Shown: piece by piece, positions 11,585 through 19,586 of the stretch | How the letters are laid out: every line of letters begins with the position of its first letter | Position numbering within the stretch: position 1 is the first letter of the stretch | Position numbers and translations under genes: made by a program | NCBI GenBank assembly: GCA_021775835.1 | Contig: JAJFHC010000118.1 | Location: forward strand, 39,442-103,441 | DNA: 64,000 bases | Direction of reading: 5' to 3' | From: Hyphomicrobiales bacterium | GTDB taxonomy: Bacteria; Pseudomonadota; Alphaproteobacteria; Rhizobiales; JAJFHC01 | Notes under the pieces: model-generated | Seen by the model: only the letters and a program-made list of their open reading frames with translations | Told to the model about the DNA's origin: nothing | Databases searched by the model: none

Positions 11585-11605
11585 GGTGGCAAACGGGTGG
11601 CAAAA
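11585..11605 (+). promoter_or_regulatory. Putative integrase arm-type sites, left end
   Basis: Two direct GGTGGCAAA units 11 bp apart (GGTGGCAAACGGGTGGCAAA) lie 120 bp inside the left repeat. A nearly identical tandem pair, in the same orientation, lies just inside the right repeat. Paired short repeats inside both ends are what arm-binding sites of a lambda-type integrase look like. No binding data are implied. Confidence 0.5.
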
Positions 11606-11753
11606 CCCGAATTTCCGTTTTCGCGGTTTGTTCTGCAAAGGATTGTCCGGCATCAGAAGACACCGGACGGAGCTAGCAAGACGCGAATGTGAATCGCATG
11701 ATCAACTGAGATTGGAAAGGAGGGGCTTGACAGTGGGGCGTTCGAGCGAAATG

Positions 11754-12326
11754 TCAACGCTGCAAGAACAGTGATTTGAAGATGAGAAACAAGGCGTGTG
11801 GAGATACGTTCTTGTTCCTCAAAAACTGAACCATTGTTACTATGTAGTCGTCAGTGAGCGCAAATTCGGACTCTGATTTCGGAGGGTCCTGTGAATAGCA
11901 TTCATGCAACAGAACAATTCGATATCCTAAATCGAATGCCAGATACTCATTTGGAGCAACCATAATCAATCGATGAAAGATTTCAGCGAGAGGGTTTCCG
12001 TGGAAATTTGGTGGAGTGCCAGAGGCCTCCATTTTTACATCATAGACCGGTTGGCTCCGGCGAAGCCAATAAGTCAAATGACCCGCCTGCTTAAAATGAT
12101 CAGGTTCAGACCTGTCACCAAGTTCAAAATTCTTTACGCGCTTGAGGTCAGTCACCCATTGGCCATGCGCATCAACCAAGGCCGAAGGGGAAATACGGGG
12201 CAAAATAGACACAGGCGAAGCAGTGTAGATATATTGACTAGTAACGAAATCTCGAAACCAGTTTTCATCCCGTAAGTCACCAAGCACGGTTGTGGGAACG
12301 AATAGATCTTGAGCTGTGATCTGCAT
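11754..12326 (-). CDS. Hypothetical protein
   Basis: 190 aa with no signal peptide or membrane segment. It is not recognised. The N terminus reads MQITAQDLFVPTTVLGDLRD; Trp and His residues are frequent in the middle (YWLRRSQPVYDV, FHGNPLAEIFHRL) and the C terminus is a hydrophobic helix. Base composition is more AT-rich than the housekeeping block. A 62-codon gene lies 74 bp upstream on the same strand, so the two may form a small operon of accessory genes at the left end of the element. Any defence or regulatory role would be speculation. Confidence 0.6.
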   Translation of the reverse strand: MQITAQDLFVPTTVLGDLRDENWFRDFVTSQYIYTASPVSILPRISPSALVDAHGQWVTDLKRVKNFELGDRSEPDHFKQAGHLTYWLRRSQPVYDVKMEASGTPPNFHGNPLAEIFHRLIMVAPNEYLAFDLGYRIVLLHECYSQDPPKSESEFALTDDYIVTMVQFLRNKNVSPHALFLIFKSLFLQR

Positions 12327-12400
12327 TTTGTGATTCTCAATAAATTGGGACTAAACGCCATAGATCACGCCCAAGGGAACGTCAATGCCTTTGATTCATA

Positions 12401-12589
12401 CTATTCCGCCTCGGGCTCCCGTGACAACATTTTCTTAACATCTACTTTGCCGGTGTGTTTGGCAGTAAGCATAATTGGTTGAATTGACACAGGTGCAGAC
12501 AATACCTCTTTGGGTTCATTCGACGGATATGTAAGGTTTCCGCCATACTTGTTCAAATATGCCAACCGTCCATTTTCGTTGGTGTTCAT
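12401..12589 (-). CDS. Small hypothetical protein
   Basis: 62 aa, MNTNENGRLAYLNKYGG at the start, soluble, with a charged C terminus. It is not recognised. A GGAGAAG Shine-Dalgarno-like stretch precedes the ATG. The frame is open in an AT-rich region and it sits upstream of, and in line with, the 190-aa gene, which makes it plausible. Size alone keeps confidence low. Confidence 0.4.
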   Translation of the reverse strand: MNTNENGRLAYLNKYGGNLTYPSNEPKEVLSAPVSIQPIMLTAKHTGKVDVKKMLSREPEAE

Positions 12590-12787
12590 AACACTTCTCC
12601 AATAGGATAATCCGCCCGCCGCGGACTAATTCGACTCACCGTTCAGACTGTCAAGGAAAATCGATACCGAATCATGAAAATAAAATGACATAATTATGGC
12701 ATCGTGTAGATCAACAAATGCCTTGACGTGACGTTTCTATGTAGAATGTGGTAAATGTGTCACGTATTTCAACGCTGAGTCATAAAT

Positions 12788-13132
12788 CTAAATCCTAACG
12801 CGACCCGATATTTTCATAGTGTAAGCATCAGCGACACGAGACGTATTTTCGACGACTGTGTTAGTATCGTAACAGGAGTGCCACTGGTTCGCGGCCGCAC
12901 CGACTTGGTATTGTCCATTTGTCCTGTGTGTCAATTGGGCGCAGGGTGCCCACGCCTGTGACTTGGTCCCATACTCCCAATTGCGTTCCTCACCGTCGTT
13001 ATCGGGTTCGTGATCCTCAAGCCTGTCACCGTCCTGTTCAATCTCGTCTTCGTTATCAGGTTCGTCATCTTCAATGTCCGTGAGATAGGCGGCAAGGATA
13101 TCGATAAGCGTGTCATCGGCGGGTATGAGCAA
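12788..13132 (-). CDS. Small acidic protein of a rhizobial hypothetical family
   Basis: 114 aa. The N-terminal half is strongly acidic (DIEDDEPDNEDE, LEDHEPDNDGEE), and the C-terminal half has Trp, Cys and Asn-rich stretches. Short acidic proteins with repeated D-E-P motifs are common, unexplained gene products in Rhizobiales genomes, often in mobile regions. The start is uncertain, because the same acidic style continues close to the first Met. The function is unknown. Confidence 0.45.
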   Translation of the reverse strand: MLIPADDTLIDILAAYLTDIEDDEPDNEDEIEQDGDRLEDHEPDNDGEERNWEYGTKSQAWAPCAQLTHRTNGQYQVGAAANQWHSCYDTNTVVENTSRVADAYTMKISGRVRI

Positions 13133-13214
13133 ATAGGTATCCAGGCGCAGTGGACGGACTGCGAGAACCTACCGGTTAGCCCCTGCCTCTTGTTCCAACC
13201 AGAGGCATGCAAAG

Positions 13215-13256
13215 AACCCCTGTCGGCCCTTGCGGGAGTGTTACGGCAGGGGTTTT
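13215..13256 (+). terminator. Terminator-like hairpin
   Basis: AACCCCTG (13215-13222) pairs with CAGGGGTT (13247-13254) around a 24-nt loop, and a short T-run follows on the plus strand. It lies between the acidic-protein gene (minus) and the small secreted protein (plus). The long loop makes it weaker than a classical intrinsic terminator. Confidence 0.4.
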
Positions 13257-13409
13257 GCTAAGTGGGGATTTGTACAAGGAGCGGTGCTTTTTTTATTGCG
13301 CGTCAATCCCCGACATGACCATGATTGCGTTGCTTTGAGGGGTATATATGTTCGGTACCGGCGGTCAACTGAGCTCCGTGCGCTACCGAGTTTTCGGAGA
13401 AGACCAACT

Positions 13410-13643
13410 ATGTTGAAGTCCCTTACGACGGCTTGTGTTCTTCTGCTATTCAGCCTGCCTGCCTGGGCGGACTGCGAGGCGGATCTCGTCAAGATTTATG
13501 GACAACTTGAAACGGTCGACGTCGCCGCCGACGATATGGCGAAAATAAATGTCCTGCTCGATCAGGCCGAAGCGGCGCAGAAAGAAGGCAATGAAGACGC
13601 CTGCATTGCAGGCGTGGCCGAGGCCAGCAGCATCGTAAAGTAG
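13410..13643 (+). CDS. Small secreted protein
   Basis: 77 aa from the ATG at 13410, chosen over upstream starts because GGAGA (13396-13400) is a good Shine-Dalgarno and the frame then opens with a clear signal peptide (MLKSLTTACVLLLFSLPAWA, cleavage after AWA). The mature 57 residues are mostly helical and acidic, with two Cys. It is exported to the periplasm and its function is unknown. Small periplasmic proteins of this kind are frequent island cargo. Confidence 0.6.
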   Translation: MLKSLTTACVLLLFSLPAWADCEADLVKIYGQLETVDVAADDMAKINVLLDQAEAAQKEGNEDACIAGVAEASSIVK

Positions 13644-13679
13644 CACCCTGACGATTGCGGACGTTTTGAACATGCCATT

Positions 13680-13973
13680 TCACTTCACTTTTGGACCCTT
13701 GTGTCCCTTCCCGATCTGAACAAGAGCCTCATGGGCCTTCAGGTCCCCGAATGACTCGTTGATATTGAGACGCGCATTCTCTAGACACCGTTTCTCCGCT
13801 TCCTCTGGATTGTCGTATTCCCCGAGAGACATAGTTCCCCCGGTCCCGATCTGGGCGTGCCACTTACCGGACGGAAGCAATCGGACAGACATTTCCACGC
13901 TCCCGAGCTGCAGCGATTCAGCCTTCACCGCACCGTGTCCGCCCTTCCATTTGGTCCACTGGATTTTGCCCAT
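13680..13973 (-). CDS. Hypothetical protein
   Basis: 97 aa from ATG 13973, preferred because GGAGAGA lies just upstream. The middle (SVRLLPSGKWHAQIGTGGTM, then LGEYDNPEEAEKRCLENAR) resembles short AP2-like or integrase-N-terminal beta-sheet modules that recognise DNA, with a strand-strand-strand then helix order. This is only a resemblance in pattern. The C terminus is basic (GKGHKGPKVK). The function is unknown; it could be a small DNA-binding protein of the element. Confidence 0.5.
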   Translation of the reverse strand: MGKIQWTKWKGGHGAVKAESLQLGSVEMSVRLLPSGKWHAQIGTGGTMSLGEYDNPEEAEKRCLENARLNINESFGDLKAHEALVQIGKGHKGPKVK

Positions 13974-14165
13974 CCCGTCTCTCCGTTTCACGTGGAACGA
14001 ACAAAGAACACAGAACGGGTCAATTTGTCGATTCTAAAAGGCCACAGCGAGGGGAAAGGGATTTCCGGGCCGTATCACTCCATAGGAGAAGCACCCGCTG
14101 ACGGGGTTCTGAGGGAACCTGTGCAATACTCGCACGCGTTGGACCGAGCAAAATTGGAACGAGTT

Positions 14166-14573
14166 ATGGAACCGCGGATCTTTCAATGCATCGTAGTTGC
14201 AGGCTTGATGCTTCCAACTCCTGCCCTCGGCCAGTATGAGAGCGATATCCAGAAGCTGTTCTGTCAGGGAATGAGAATGGAGGTGGCCCTTCCCACTGGC
14301 GTGCGTGCAGACTGTCTATCAGGCACACATGCGATCGAGATTGACTGGTCGCAAAAGTGGGCTGAAGGCGTCGGGCAGGCAATGCACTACGCCTCGGTAA
14401 CGGGCTTGAAAGTGGGAATTGTCCTTATCTGCAAACTGGACCAGTCACTGTGTCTCAGCCACAGGTTCAGAGCGGAAAGCACTCTCGCCCATTACGGTAT
14501 CAAAGCAACCATATGGGAGTGTGACAGGGACATGCAGAGCCGGGAGGATTGTACAGCTAGAGAGGTGAGGTAA
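14166..14573 (+). CDS. Secreted protein with PD-(D/E)XK-like motif region
   Basis: 135 aa from ATG 14166. Residues 1-22 form a signal peptide ending near TPALGQ. The mature part contains RADCLSGTHAIEIDWSQKW, followed by a GQAMHYA helix and VGIVLICK strand, an order (Asp, then E-x-D, then Q in a helix) like small restriction-endonuclease-fold proteins. This family is often exported with unknown function, and the nuclease idea is inference. The start was moved downstream from longer open frames because the signal peptide begins at 14166. Confidence 0.55.
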   Translation: MEPRIFQCIVVAGLMLPTPALGQYESDIQKLFCQGMRMEVALPTGVRADCLSGTHAIEIDWSQKWAEGVGQAMHYASVTGLKVGIVLICKLDQSLCLSHRFRAESTLAHYGIKATIWECDRDMQSREDCTAREVR

Positions 14574-14589
14574 ACACCGTTTTTGGGCA

Positions 14590-14811
14590 TCAGGGCATCT
14601 CGCCCGAGTAGTCAATATAGATCGTCCCGATTTGCTTGCCGACGTTGTCCTTCACGGGATGATGCCCATCTTCGAACACGTCTATCTCGATGCGGTCAGC
14701 CAGTTTGCGCAGTGCATCTGCCGCCCACTTGTTGAGCGTTTTATTGTTGGGCCCTGTGAATTCCAGTTCCACGTCACACTGTAGGCGAGGCAACAGATCA
14801 CCATCGTCCAT
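14590..14811 (-). CDS. Small hypothetical protein
   Basis: 73 aa, acidic, with a helix in the middle (KWAADALRKLADRIE) and a C-terminal strand (GTIYIDYSGEMP). An AAGGGAGAT sequence lies shortly upstream of the ATG. It is not recognised. It converges with the 135-aa secreted protein gene, leaving a 16-bp gap. Confidence 0.45.
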   Translation of the reverse strand: MDDGDLLPRLQCDVELEFTGPNNKTLNKWAADALRKLADRIEIDVFEDGHHPVKDNVGKQIGTIYIDYSGEMP

Positions 14812-14996
14812 AATTCAATATCTCCCTTTGTATTCCGCTAAGGATATAGGAACTGCAAATGAGATTCGACCGGGTTACTAGGGTGCCAGAACTTTAAACT
14901 GAGATGTTTACCAAGGGCTGCTAGCCCTCATGATATCGAAAGCCAGTTTCCTGATTTCTTCGGATTTTCCGTCGAGTGCAAAGCCGTGATCGTGAT

Positions 14997-15572
14997 TCAG
15001 TCCTTTTTGCAGAAATAGAGGGCTATGTAGGGGGACATGTTGTTGTGGGGTTTACCTTCACCTTCAAACGAAATGGTTCCGGAAGGTGTGTGTGTGCCGT
15101 ATGATCTACTACCACCTACTCCAACGTCGTGCTTGTCACCATTATTGTCTCCCTTTGTTGCAGGCGTCCCAACAAAGGAATGTGAATGGCGCGGCATTTC
15201 CTCATTCGATAGAGAGTGACTAACCGCTCCACCTGTCTTGCTGTATCCGAACAACTTATCATTCGGGTCAACCGCAGCTGCGACAAGCGTCTTTCCACTC
15301 CATGATGCTGGGGCTCGAGACCATCCCTCCTGCGCGCAGCCGTCAACATCATCCATGGCAATCACAACACCTGATGGAACACCCCCAACTTCCTTCTTCA
15401 GCCAGGGAAGAATCACCGTCCACAATCCAAGAGCGGCAAGACCAAGGATGGCGAGTGCACCCCCAACTATGTATTTTGCGAACCGACCCAAGAGTTCCTT
15501 TCGGACAGACTCCTTAGCGTCATCTACCAGACTTTGAATTTCTGACTGCTGCTCTTTTGAAAAGTCGGCCAT
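14997..15572 (-). CDS. Membrane-anchored protein with phage tail-collar-like C terminus
   Basis: 191 aa. Residues 1-35 are a charged amphipathic region, about 34-62 a hydrophobic segment, and the rest is predicted outside. The C-terminal part carries the pattern of the tail-collar/tail-fibre tip family: GGAVSHSLSNEEMPRHSHSF, a Gly/Asn-rich loop, and the ending HNNMSPYIALYFCKKD. In phages this module sits at fibre tips. Here it is tied to a single transmembrane helix and no tail genes are nearby, so it is unlikely to be a virion fibre. It may be a surface-displayed protein of the element. Confidence 0.65.
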   Translation of the reverse strand: MADFSKEQQSEIQSLVDDAKESVRKELLGRFAKYIVGGALAILGLAALGLWTVILPWLKKEVGGVPSGVVIAMDDVDGCAQEGWSRAPASWSGKTLVAAAVDPNDKLFGYSKTGGAVSHSLSNEEMPRHSHSFVGTPATKGDNNGDKHDVGVGGSRSYGTHTPSGTISFEGEGKPHNNMSPYIALYFCKKD

Positions 15573-15721
15573 ATCATCCCCTATCTATCCAATGAAGCAC
15601 TGACATTCTTTCAAGTGGCGTTATTCCAACGTGATTCGAAGGGTAAGGCCAACGGAGTTACTGTGATGGAGTATGCGTGTTGAGTCAGCATTCCGTTGAC
15701 GGGTTTTTGAGAGGACGGGGA

Positions 15722-15814
15722 ATGGAGCTTTGGGAAATGATGGTTTTGGGATCGGGGACCTTCGCGGTGCTGTTCGGGCTGTTCTGTATTTGGAAAGCCG
15801 ACCGGCAACAGTAA
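15722..15814 (+). CDS. Possible 30-aa single-span membrane peptide
   Basis: MELWEMMVLGSGTFAVLFGL begins a 30-codon frame ending in KADRQQ, with one clear transmembrane helix and a basic tail. GAGG (15711-15714) is a fair Shine-Dalgarno. Such peptides are easily missed and also arise by chance. The flanking stretches 15573-15721 and 15815-16110 show no other convincing gene. Confidence 0.3.
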   Translation: MELWEMMVLGSGTFAVLFGLFCIWKADRQQ

Positions 15815-16110
15815 CGGGCCGAAATAGCGTTGTGAATTGCCGTGAGGGCGAAGAGTGTTGAATACGGCCTACATATTGATTAGCTTCTACGTGGGCTGGG
15901 CGGAGACGCCGCAAAATCTTTCGCACAGCTCACAGGGAGACGAAGGCCACGGAACCCCCGCGAATTCCCCAGTCGGCTTTCGTCTCCAACCAACTGCATT
16001 TCAGCTTCAGTAACGTCTCGTTAACCGAATCCACCCAGCCTCAATGTTGCTTGATTTAGTTGCCCCTTCTAGAAACCGCATATCCCAGATGGGTTGATAG
16101 AATTGGCCTG

Positions 16111-16287
16111 ATGAATTCTGGTTTGTTGATGCCTAATTTCGACCAGCGATTGAAGCTCCAATTTCAGGGCGCAAAGTTGAGCTCCGATGATGAATTGCTG
16201 CCGTTCCGCGAAGTGGATTCGGCCCTTGACCTAACACACATGGCATCCTGGGAACTGCGGGATAATCGCACCGGCAAGAACCGCATG
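16111..16287 (+). pseudogene. IS1380-type transposase N-terminal remnant
   Basis: About 59 codons match the start of IS1380-family transposases: FDQRLKLQFQGAKLSSD, then LLPFREVDSALDLT and LRDNRTGKN. After GKNRM the similarity stops and the frame ends within 23 codons; a full transposase needs over 400. The catalytic domain and a right inverted repeat are absent. This is a decayed insertion sequence directly upstream of the TenA-like gene and may mark how that gene arrived. Confidence 0.6.
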
Positions 16288-16396
16288 CTTGGAAAAACGA
16301 GACCAACATGCCAGCATCACCGCATCATTCAATCCTGTCTGGGCGATGTTGGGTGAGCAACGTCGAACAGATCGCCAGAAGCATTGAGCAGGATGC

Positions 16397-17080
16397 ATGA
16401 CCCACACCCAATCCGCTTGGAAAAAGAACGAGCCTCTTTTCGAGTCCATGGTGGCCCATCCATTCAACCAGGAACTTGCCGCAGGAACACTGTCGCGCGA
16501 GCGTTTCTGCTACTACATGATTCAGGATGCCCATTACGTCGACATGTTTTCGAAATCCCTTGCCGTTGTATCAGCCAAGGCCCCGCATGCACTCGGGCAG
16601 ACAATTCTCTCCTATGCAGCCCACGATACCTTCGTCGCCGAACGCGAGTTGCATGACGAGCAATTTGGACACTTGGGTTTCGATGGGGCGCAGGTCGCGG
16701 CAACGCCACTCTCGCCGACATGCCTGGCTTATGGCCATTTTCTCGTCGCAACGGCACACACTTGCTGCTACGCGACGGCGCTGTGGGCCTTGCTGCCAAG
16801 CTTCCAGGTCAACTGGGAAGTCGGCAAACGCGTTCATGAAAACTCCACGACGCACAATCCGTACCGGAAGTGGATCGACACCTTTGTGGACGACGAATAC
16901 GCCAACGTCGTCACCAAAGTCATTGACCTCTCCGACGAGACCTACAACGACGCATCGCAAACCGAACGTGCCGCAATGCATACAGCCTACATGTACGCGA
17001 CCCGTCTGGAGTGGATGTTCTGGGATTCCGCCTATCGCATGGAAGAGTGGCCGTTCTCCGGAACTGAGTCAAAGGCTTGA
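16397..17080 (+). CDS. TenA family protein with catalytic Cys replaced by Ser
   Basis: 227 aa, the normal TenA length. TenA enzymes hydrolyse aminopyrimidines (thiamine salvage) or thiamine. Numbering matches B. subtilis TenA exactly: D44 and Y47 in QDAHYVDMF and E205 in TRLEWMF are present, but position 135, the catalytic Cys in the usual LPC motif, is Ser (LLPSFQVNW). The codon is AGC. It may therefore be inactive, slow, or changed in chemistry, perhaps acting as a binder. It lies inside the tRNA element next to a transposase remnant, with no thiamine genes or TPP riboswitch nearby. Confidence 0.85.
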   Translation: MTHTQSAWKKNEPLFESMVAHPFNQELAAGTLSRERFCYYMIQDAHYVDMFSKSLAVVSAKAPHALGQTILSYAAHDTFVAERELHDEQFGHLGFDGAQVAATPLSPTCLAYGHFLVATAHTCCYATALWALLPSFQVNWEVGKRVHENSTTHNPYRKWIDTFVDDEYANVVTKVIDLSDETYNDASQTERAAMHTAYMYATRLEWMFWDSAYRMEEWPFSGTESKA

Positions 17081-17356
17081 AATACAGGCTTGGCCCGGGT
17101 CTAGCCGCAGTATGATCCGGGCTGGTACACCTTCAAATTTGCTGATTGCTCAGTACCACAACACGCCGCAGTGGCTGATGTTGATTCTTGTCAACTTCTC
17201 ATAGGGTAGAAAAACGAATAAGTCCCAGACTGGACCGGGGGGCTCAATCTGGGACTTACAACTGCTTTGGTTGGGGGCTAAACCAACCGTGCAAAATTGA
17301 CGTAAAGCGTTTAACATCCGGTGAATTCGATAACTACCGTTCAGTGAATTGCTGAA

Positions 17357-17485
17357 ATGACCGAACTCAAGCGCCTTATCGTCGTCATGGCCTTTGATCC
17401 GGATCCAGAGACAGGGGAACTCCTACCGGCAATGGAGCCGATGCAGTTCGACAGTGCGGACCGCCTGTCTTGTTCATTGGTCTGA
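17357..17485 (+). pseudogene. Truncated small hypothetical protein
   Basis: 42 codons, MTELKRLIVVMAFDPDPETG to start, then LLPAMEPMQFDSADR and an abrupt divergence before the stop. It resembles a family of about 80-aa rhizobial proteins (pattern VVxAxDxDxEGELxPAxEPxxxxSEDRA) cut after the DR. A short intact gene cannot be excluded. The flanking 17081-17356 shows nothing else clear. Confidence 0.35.
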
Positions 17486-17523
17486 GGCATGCCTTTGTTC
17501 ACTTCATCTCCCGACAGCTAAAT

Positions 17524-19035
17524 TCACCCGGATTGAATACCCTCGCTTACCACCGCTTTCGCCTCTTCCAGCCTTTTGATTCTGTTTCGCGCGAGTTCGG
17601 AAAATGTTCCATCGGGGAAACGGCGGAGATAAGCCTCAAAATCGGAGACATCATCGCTGTCTTTGATTGAGGACCAGAACAGCGTTTCGTTGTTGGGGTG
17701 AACCTTTGGCGTTTGATTGCTTTGAACCGATGACCCACCCGGTACGAAATAGAAATCGCCTGTGAGAGATGACTCCTCCCAGGGTGTTTGACGGCCACCA
17801 GTGACTCTCTCCACACCAACACGAGCCCGCTTAAACACCTGTTCCACAGCAATTCCGGGCTGCTTCATGGCTTTGACAAGAGCCGATGTATAGGGTGAAT
17901 TTGAACCATTCCCATCTGACGCCACTTGCCCAGGGGCTGCCGCGAAAGCGATCAACGATCCACTTGCTGCCTGAATTCTAGCCAGCCCTCGTCCGGCCGC
18001 CCGAACCTTGCCCGGAAACGGGTTGTTCCGGCAGGCGTCAAGGATCACCAGGTTCAAACGATTTCCAGCATCCTCCATCTGGGCCAGAATGTCAGATGCC
18101 GATAGGGCTTCAAGACTGAGGTCAGCGGTCGACTCAATTTGCGCTCCAAGCGGTATAAGGAAGTTCTGTCCCTTCGCTTGAATTCCATGACCCGCATAAT
18201 ACAAAAGGCCAACAGCATCACTACCGGAGTTCCGCAAAGCTTTCCCAAACTTGCGCACGGCCTGACGCATGTCCCGGTAGTCAACGTCGATTGCCGTAAC
18301 CACTTCAAAGCCCACATCCTTCAGGGTCGCGGCCATGAGGATCGCATCGTTCTTCGGATTGGCAAGCGGCGAGATTAACTTGTAGCTGGAATTGCCGATC
18401 ACCAGCGCCACGCGTCTTTCTGAGAGCAAAACAGATGAATTTGGCGTAGGTGATATAATGGGCTGCTTTCCGTCGATGACAGTTTCATTTTTTATCAAGC
18501 TCTCCGTGTTTGTTGAACCATCGTGTTTCCCGGCAGTTGAACTGGATTCTTGATCAGCCGCAGGTGTCTTGCTAATTTCAGCGGTCTCTATGCGCGATAG
18601 TTTTGCAGGACTGGCCTTGCCAAGTTTCTTCAGCAATTCAGTCGTTACCCCTTGGGAGCGAGAGAATCCATTGTCTGTCTCAAACTTTCTTATTGCTTGA
18701 AGGGTTTTTTTACCCAACTTCCCGTCTGCTGGTCCAGGTTCATAACCGAGGCGGTTGAGCAGATATTGGGCGTGTTCAATTTGTGATCGTTTTGCTCGTT
18801 CGCGGTCGGCCGAAATGTCGCGATATCCTTTTGCACGCATACACTTTTTGAAGGCCTTCAATATACTGCTTTCGATAGAATACGTTTTGGACATTCCACA
18901 GGCTAGGTGATCCCTTACTTGTTGGGATTTGCTCGCATCCTCTTTCTGAAAATCGATGGTTTCTGCAGTGGCGTGGCCTGTAGTCAATAGGAGTATTGTC
19001 GTGGCCAACAGAATCCCTGCGGTACCCGAGTGCAT
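17524..19035 (-). CDS. Secreted caspase-like (C14) protein with peptidoglycan-binding domain
   Basis: 503 aa from ATG 19035, chosen because GGGGGGA lies just upstream and a signal peptide follows (ending near GHATA). Order: signal 1-24, short Cys-containing region, peptidoglycan-binding domain about 85-140 (AQYLLNRLGYEPGPADGKLG), Ser/Thr-rich linker, caspase domain about 205-430. The His-Cys dyad is intact: H283 in YYAGHGIQ and C335 in LDACRNNP. A short module near 455-490 (FEAYLRRFPDGTFSELARNR) also occurs in the caspase-like protein at 56 kb. It likely acts in the periplasm; the substrate is unknown. It is island cargo. Confidence 0.88.
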   Translation of the reverse strand: MHSGTAGILLATTILLLTTGHATAETIDFQKEDASKSQQVRDHLACGMSKTYSIESSILKAFKKCMRAKGYRDISADRERAKRSQIEHAQYLLNRLGYEPGPADGKLGKKTLQAIRKFETDNGFSRSQGVTTELLKKLGKASPAKLSRIETAEISKTPAADQESSSTAGKHDGSTNTESLIKNETVIDGKQPIISPTPNSSVLLSERRVALVIGNSSYKLISPLANPKNDAILMAATLKDVGFEVVTAIDVDYRDMRQAVRKFGKALRNSGSDAVGLLYYAGHGIQAKGQNFLIPLGAQIESTADLSLEALSASDILAQMEDAGNRLNLVILDACRNNPFPGKVRAAGRGLARIQAASGSLIAFAAAPGQVASDGNGSNSPYTSALVKAMKQPGIAVEQVFKRARVGVERVTGGRQTPWEESSLTGDFYFVPGGSSVQSNQTPKVHPNNETLFWSSIKDSDDVSDFEAYLRRFPDGTFSELARNRIKRLEEAKAVVSEGIQSG

Positions 19036-19319
19036 GTTAATCCCCCCTAGTGTGCCTAATATTTGAGAAACTCGAAATGAGTCAGATGATATCACCTTGG
19101 GAATAAATTCTCTCAGGTATGTTTGTTTCAACATACCTATCAATTCGGCGTGTCTGGGGTTGGAATTGCAGAACGCCTGCTGGTGGACTCGAATTCGCTG
19201 GTGTGATGAGGCTGGAAAGCCGTTCAACTCACGCGCGCGTATTGGTCCGAAAACTCAGAAAATTTCATTCTCTGAAAAGCGGTTTGCTTTTCCTGTCCTA
19301 CCGACACAGAACGTTGCTC

Positions 19320-19586
19320 TTAGACTCCAAGACAATCATTCACCCCGTCCAGGATGTCCTCAAGCTGTTTTTTCCATTCACGGGTCTCTCGAGAATAGCG
19401 TCCATGCTTGAGTGCGTTCTTGTTGCCCTTCGGCGCGCCCTTGGCATTGCCCCCATGCATACGGCACCGGCCATTAGCCATTGCAGGCGAGCGGCACGGC
19501 TTCCCCGACCTTCTCGAATGTGCTCCGCATCTCGGGCTCAGGTGCATGGGTAACGGCTGTTTGTGCATGGCTTTGTTGTGCTCCAT
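19320..19586 (-). CDS. HGG-motif small zinc-finger-like protein
   Basis: 88 aa from ATG 19586 (GGGGGG upstream). It has two Cys (PRCGAHSRRSGKPCRSPA), another Cys/His pair (GRCRMHGG) and the signature HGGNAKGAPKGNKNALKHGR. This short motif protein is common in alphaproteobacterial prophages and islands, directly after a gene like its upstream neighbour, with which it overlaps by about 113 bp. It is probably a small DNA- or RNA-binding protein; its function is not established. Confidence 0.65.
   Translation of the reverse strand: MEHNKAMHKQPLPMHLSPRCGAHSRRSGKPCRSPAMANGRCRMHGGNAKGAPKGNKNALKHGRYSRETREWKKQLEDILDGVNDCLGV

Noticed and set aside
13230..13409. Upstream extension of the small secreted protein
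   Set aside because: The extension is Arg-rich and lies before a clear Shine-Dalgarno and signal peptide at 13410, so the later start was chosen.
15621..15926. 101-codon minus-strand frame in the gap after the collar-like gene
   Set aside because: Basic, Pro/Ser/Arg-rich product with no Shine-Dalgarno; looks like chance.
17524..19035. Pairing of the island caspase-like protein with a TIR gene as a defence operon
   Set aside because: No TIR or nucleotide-signalling gene is adjacent; the only TIR in the window is at 55-56 kb.
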